In this document: positions 62,143-64,000 of the stretch, piece after piece
How positions within the stretch are numbered: the stretch's first letter is position 1
Layout: each line of letters begins with the position of its first letter
Origin: Rhodocyclaceae bacterium
GTDB lineage: Bacteria; Pseudomonadota; Gammaproteobacteria; Burkholderiales; CAIKXV01
NCBI GenBank assembly: GCA_020248265.1
Contig: JADCHX010000021.1
Location: 1 to 64,000, forward strand
Reading direction: 5' to 3'
Length of the DNA stretch: 64,000 nt
Program-made: the position numbers and the translations under genes
Notes under the pieces: generated by a model
Database searches by the model: none
What the model was told of the DNA's origin: nothing
Seen by the model: the letters and a program-made list of their open reading frames with translations, nothing else

Positions 62143-62181
62143 AAGATTCTGTTTGACAGAATCTTTCGTGTTTACCAGAAT
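62143..62181 (+). promoter_or_regulatory. HigBA operator and promoter
   Basis: AAGATTCTG (62143-62151) and CAGAATCTT (62157-62165) form a perfect 9-bp inverted repeat with a 5-nt centre. The -35 hexamer TTGACA (62153-62158) lies inside it, and CAGAAT (62176-62181) is a -10 at 17 bp. Repressor binding would block the -35 directly, the standard logic of HigA autoregulation. Confidence 0.7.
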
Positions 62182-62186
62182 GTTGC

Positions 62187-62465
62187 ATGATTCATTCGTT
62201 CGCGTGCGCCGATACCGAAGCCTTGTTTCACAGTCGCTCGGTATCCCGTTTCCGAAACATCGAGCGCGTCGCTCGGCGCAAGTTGCTCCAGATACACGCC
62301 GCCACCGAACTCGCCAGCCTGCGAATCCCGCCGGGCAACCAGCTGGAGGCGCTGAGGGCCGACCGCAAAGCCCAGCACAGCATTCGCGTCAGCGACCAGT
62401 GGCGGATCTGCTTCGTCTGGAAGTCGGATGGAGCGCACAGCGTCGAGATCGTGGACTACCACTAG
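62187..62465 (+). CDS. higB: HigB toxin (RelE superfamily)
   Basis: A 92-residue protein: FACADTEALFHSRSVSRFRNIERVARRKLLQIHAA, then LRIPPGNQLEALRADRKAQHSIRVSDQWRICFVW and VEIVDYH. This is the HigB/plasmid-maintenance killer profile; HigB cleaves mRNA on the ribosome. Toxin-first order is characteristic of higBA. ATG 62187 lies just after the operator-promoter, leaving a very short leader. Confidence 0.92.
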   Translation: MIHSFACADTEALFHSRSVSRFRNIERVARRKLLQIHAATELASLRIPPGNQLEALRADRKAQHSIRVSDQWRICFVWKSDGAHSVEIVDYH

Positions 62466-62476
62466 GAGTTTGCAAC

Positions 62477-62782
62477 ATGCCCAAGTTGCTCGAGGAAATT
62501 CATCCCGGCGAGATCATGCTGGAAGAGTTCATGAAGCCGATGGGCATCAGCGCCCGACAGCTCGCGGCGGATATCGACGTCTCACCGAGCCGGATCAGCG
62601 AACTGGTGAATGGCCAGCGTCCCATCACGGCGGATACCGCGCTGCGGCTCGGGTTGTTCTTCGGCATGGAGCCCAGGTTCTGGCTGAACCTGCAGTCCGA
62701 GTACGACATCCGGGTCGCTGATCGGGAACTGCGAGCCAAGCTTTCCCCGAGGATCCGCGTATTTCACGTGACCGCAGCGTGA
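62477..62782 (+). CDS. higA: HigA antitoxin (XRE family)
   Basis: A 101-residue protein: EEIHPGEIMLEEFMKPMGISARQLAADIDVSPSRISELVNGQRPITADTALRLGLFFG is the HigA-type Cro/C1 helix-turn-helix, followed by FWLNLQSEYDIRVADREL. ATG 62477 follows AGGAG with 8-bp spacing, 11 bp after the higB stop. It neutralises HigB and represses the operon via the inverted repeat upstream. Confidence 0.92.
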   Translation: MPKLLEEIHPGEIMLEEFMKPMGISARQLAADIDVSPSRISELVNGQRPITADTALRLGLFFGMEPRFWLNLQSEYDIRVADRELRAKLSPRIRVFHVTAA

Positions 62783-62971
62783 TCATGCCCAGGTTGACGG
62801 TAACGAATGGTCGGCAAGGTACAGGCCAGCGCGACATCGATCGGCCAGCCCGCCTCGGACGGAGACGCGCAAGCTGCGAGTGCTGCGGCGATCTCGAGCC
62901 TGGAAAGCAGAGCCGGGAGCTTCATTGTCCCTACTCCGAACCACAGGCCACTCAGCTTCGCAGGCCACTCC

Positions 62972-63616
62972 CTACGCTACCCTTGCATTGAACGCCAGAC
63001 TTCGCCGCTCACCGGTCCCGCGAAACGGCTCCGCGCCGTGCAACAGCCAGCCCGGGAAGATGTAGAGATCGCCAATCACGGGCTTGAAACTGATCAATGA
63101 CCTCGCAAATCTCTGTTTGCCGCCAATCAGGAAATTGATGTATCCCGCCTGACGACCCGAGATATAGTTTCTGCGATCCTCATTCGATGGAATCGTCGGG
63201 ACCTTCAGGTAGAGCACTCCGGACAAATCTCCGGAATGGAAATGCACCGGGCTGGGAGTCCCTGCGAACTGGCTGACGACCCAGAAGTTGTCCAGTTGGA
63301 CCATCCCCGACGGTTCATGTTCGACACTCTCGACGTAAGCTCGAATCGCGCGAGTCACACAGCTTTGCAGAGAGTCCTCGCCACCCCACGAACAATCCGC
63401 TTCCGATAACTCGAACTCGGCGCCTTGCCCCGGTGTCGATACTGCGTCGGAAACCGAGTTGAGATGATCAACCAGCCCCGCAGATATCCGCGTCCGTCCG
63501 ATCAGGGGGCCGAATGGCGACAAGAAGTCCATTCCCGGTGAGCCTTCAGAACTGAACGCCACCGCCTCCGAGGCTTCGTACTTTTTCAGTCGGCGAGTTT
63601 TCTCAACGATATCCAT
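62972..63616 (-). CDS. Putative 2OG-Fe(II) oxygenase (PF13759-like)
   Basis: About 214 residues with the profile of the 2OG-FeII_Oxy_5 group: LSPFGPLIGRTRISAGLVDHLN near the start, NFWVVSQFAGTPSPVHFHSGDLSGVLYLKVP with the iron-binding His-x-Asp-like region, then FKPVIGDLYIFPGWLLHGAEPF (distal His) and GERRSLAFNARV (2-oxoglutarate Arg). The substrate is unknown; relatives occur in phages and islands. Start 63616 has GTAAGG six bases upstream; the frame is open to 63799. Base composition is clearly lower in GC than the surroundings, which suggests recent acquisition. Confidence 0.75.
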   Translation of the reverse strand: MDIVEKTRRLKKYEASEAVAFSSEGSPGMDFLSPFGPLIGRTRISAGLVDHLNSVSDAVSTPGQGAEFELSEADCSWGGEDSLQSCVTRAIRAYVESVEHEPSGMVQLDNFWVVSQFAGTPSPVHFHSGDLSGVLYLKVPTIPSNEDRRNYISGRQAGYINFLIGGKQRFARSLISFKPVIGDLYIFPGWLLHGAEPFRGTGERRSLAFNARVA

Positions 63617-63980
63617 AGACATCCTTACTCGATCATCGTCTCCGCCATCTCCTGATGATGGCGCAACAGCACTGCCTCCAGCATTCCTTCTCGGCGAGGC
63701 TTCATGCAAGACGGCCGGTTCAGCGATCAGAGCATCAGCAATGCGCATTCGAGGATAGTCATAATTTCGACATCGAGTCACCGGCAAGATACCTCCCATG
63801 CTCGACCCTGAATGACGCGTAGCCCTCGGAACTCGATCGACGGCTCCGTGACGCCGTCCGGACTGTCATTCGCAATCTTCCCCGATCGCCGCGCGATTGA
63901 CCGTTCGATGCAACGTCGCTAGCGTACCGGCTGGCTGTACGTTCTCTTGAAAAACCCTGCCCTGCAGAGGGAGACGCACG

Positions 63981-64000
63981 ATGTACTTCATCACCAGCCG
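63981..64000 (+). CDS. First codons of a gene running off the window
   Basis: ATG at 63981 preceded by AGAGGGAG with about 7-bp spacing, reading MYFITS to the window edge. The strong ribosome-binding site makes a real gene likely, but the product cannot be identified. The 360 bp before it (63620-63980) show only the uncertain 5' extension of the oxygenase frame. Confidence 0.4.

Noticed and set aside
62807-63100. 97-codon plus-strand ORF after higA
   Set aside because: Mostly antisense to the oxygenase gene and without family features or a ribosome-binding site.

Overview
The window is 64 kb of high-G+C DNA with tightly packed, often overlapping genes. It most resembles a betaproteobacterium of the Burkholderiales (Bordetella/Achromobacter/Cupriavidus type). 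The main reason is eleven intact and one broken Bug (TctC-like) periplasmic solute-binding proteins, an expansion typical of that group. The taxonomic call is inference; no rRNA or tRNA gene was seen.

Region 1 (1-6 kb): a Bug gene cut off by a repeat that looks like an insertion-sequence end, a Phd/ParE toxin-antitoxin (TA) pair, a vWA protein overlapping a SprT-like zinc peptidase with a divergent WYL regulator, and two VapBC modules in tandem. Region 2 (6-39.7 kb): a catabolic and uptake region. Bug genes are interleaved with a MetE-like methyltransferase, an aconitase, an NDP-forming acyl-CoA synthetase overlapping alanine dehydrogenase, enoyl-CoA hydratase, two SDRs, a phytanoyl-CoA dioxygenase-like enzyme, slyX, a glycosyl-hydrolase-like protein, a BtuFCD-type ABC importer and an MmgE/PrpD protein. 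Three more TA modules sit between them. No TctA/TctB membrane subunit is present, so the Bug proteins must work with transporters elsewhere or act as sensors.

Region 3 (39.7-43 kb) is scarred: a decayed AspT-type antiporter, orphan 3' gene ends, a pair of 20-bp repeats against a DMT exporter, and a Crp/Fnr regulator.

Region 4 (43.5-60.1 kb) is the most interesting part. A two-partner secretion pair (filamentous-haemagglutinin-type exoprotein and its Omp85/TpsB pore) faces a minus-strand operon. That operon encodes an exported TPR-CHAT peptidase, a second Crp/Fnr regulator, a CHASE2-class III nucleotide cyclase and a FecR-like periplasmic protein. Upstream on the same strand are two overlapping SulP permeases with STAS and cyclic-nucleotide-binding domains. 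Both Crp proteins keep the Arg-Glu-Arg recognition-helix residues of E. coli CRP. Two TGTGA-N5-TCACA palindromes lie in the region, one directly upstream of the exoprotein gene. I infer a cyclic-nucleotide signalling island in which an envelope sensor (CHASE2) makes a nucleotide read by two transcription factors and two membrane carriers, controlling a secreted adhesin and an envelope caspase-like peptidase.

Region 5 (60.1-64 kb): a decayed COG3146-type acyltransferase gene, a CIA30 protein, a short IS91-type transposase remnant, a HigBA module with a clear operator-promoter, a less GC-rich 2OG-Fe(II) oxygenase gene and the first codons of a gene running off the window.
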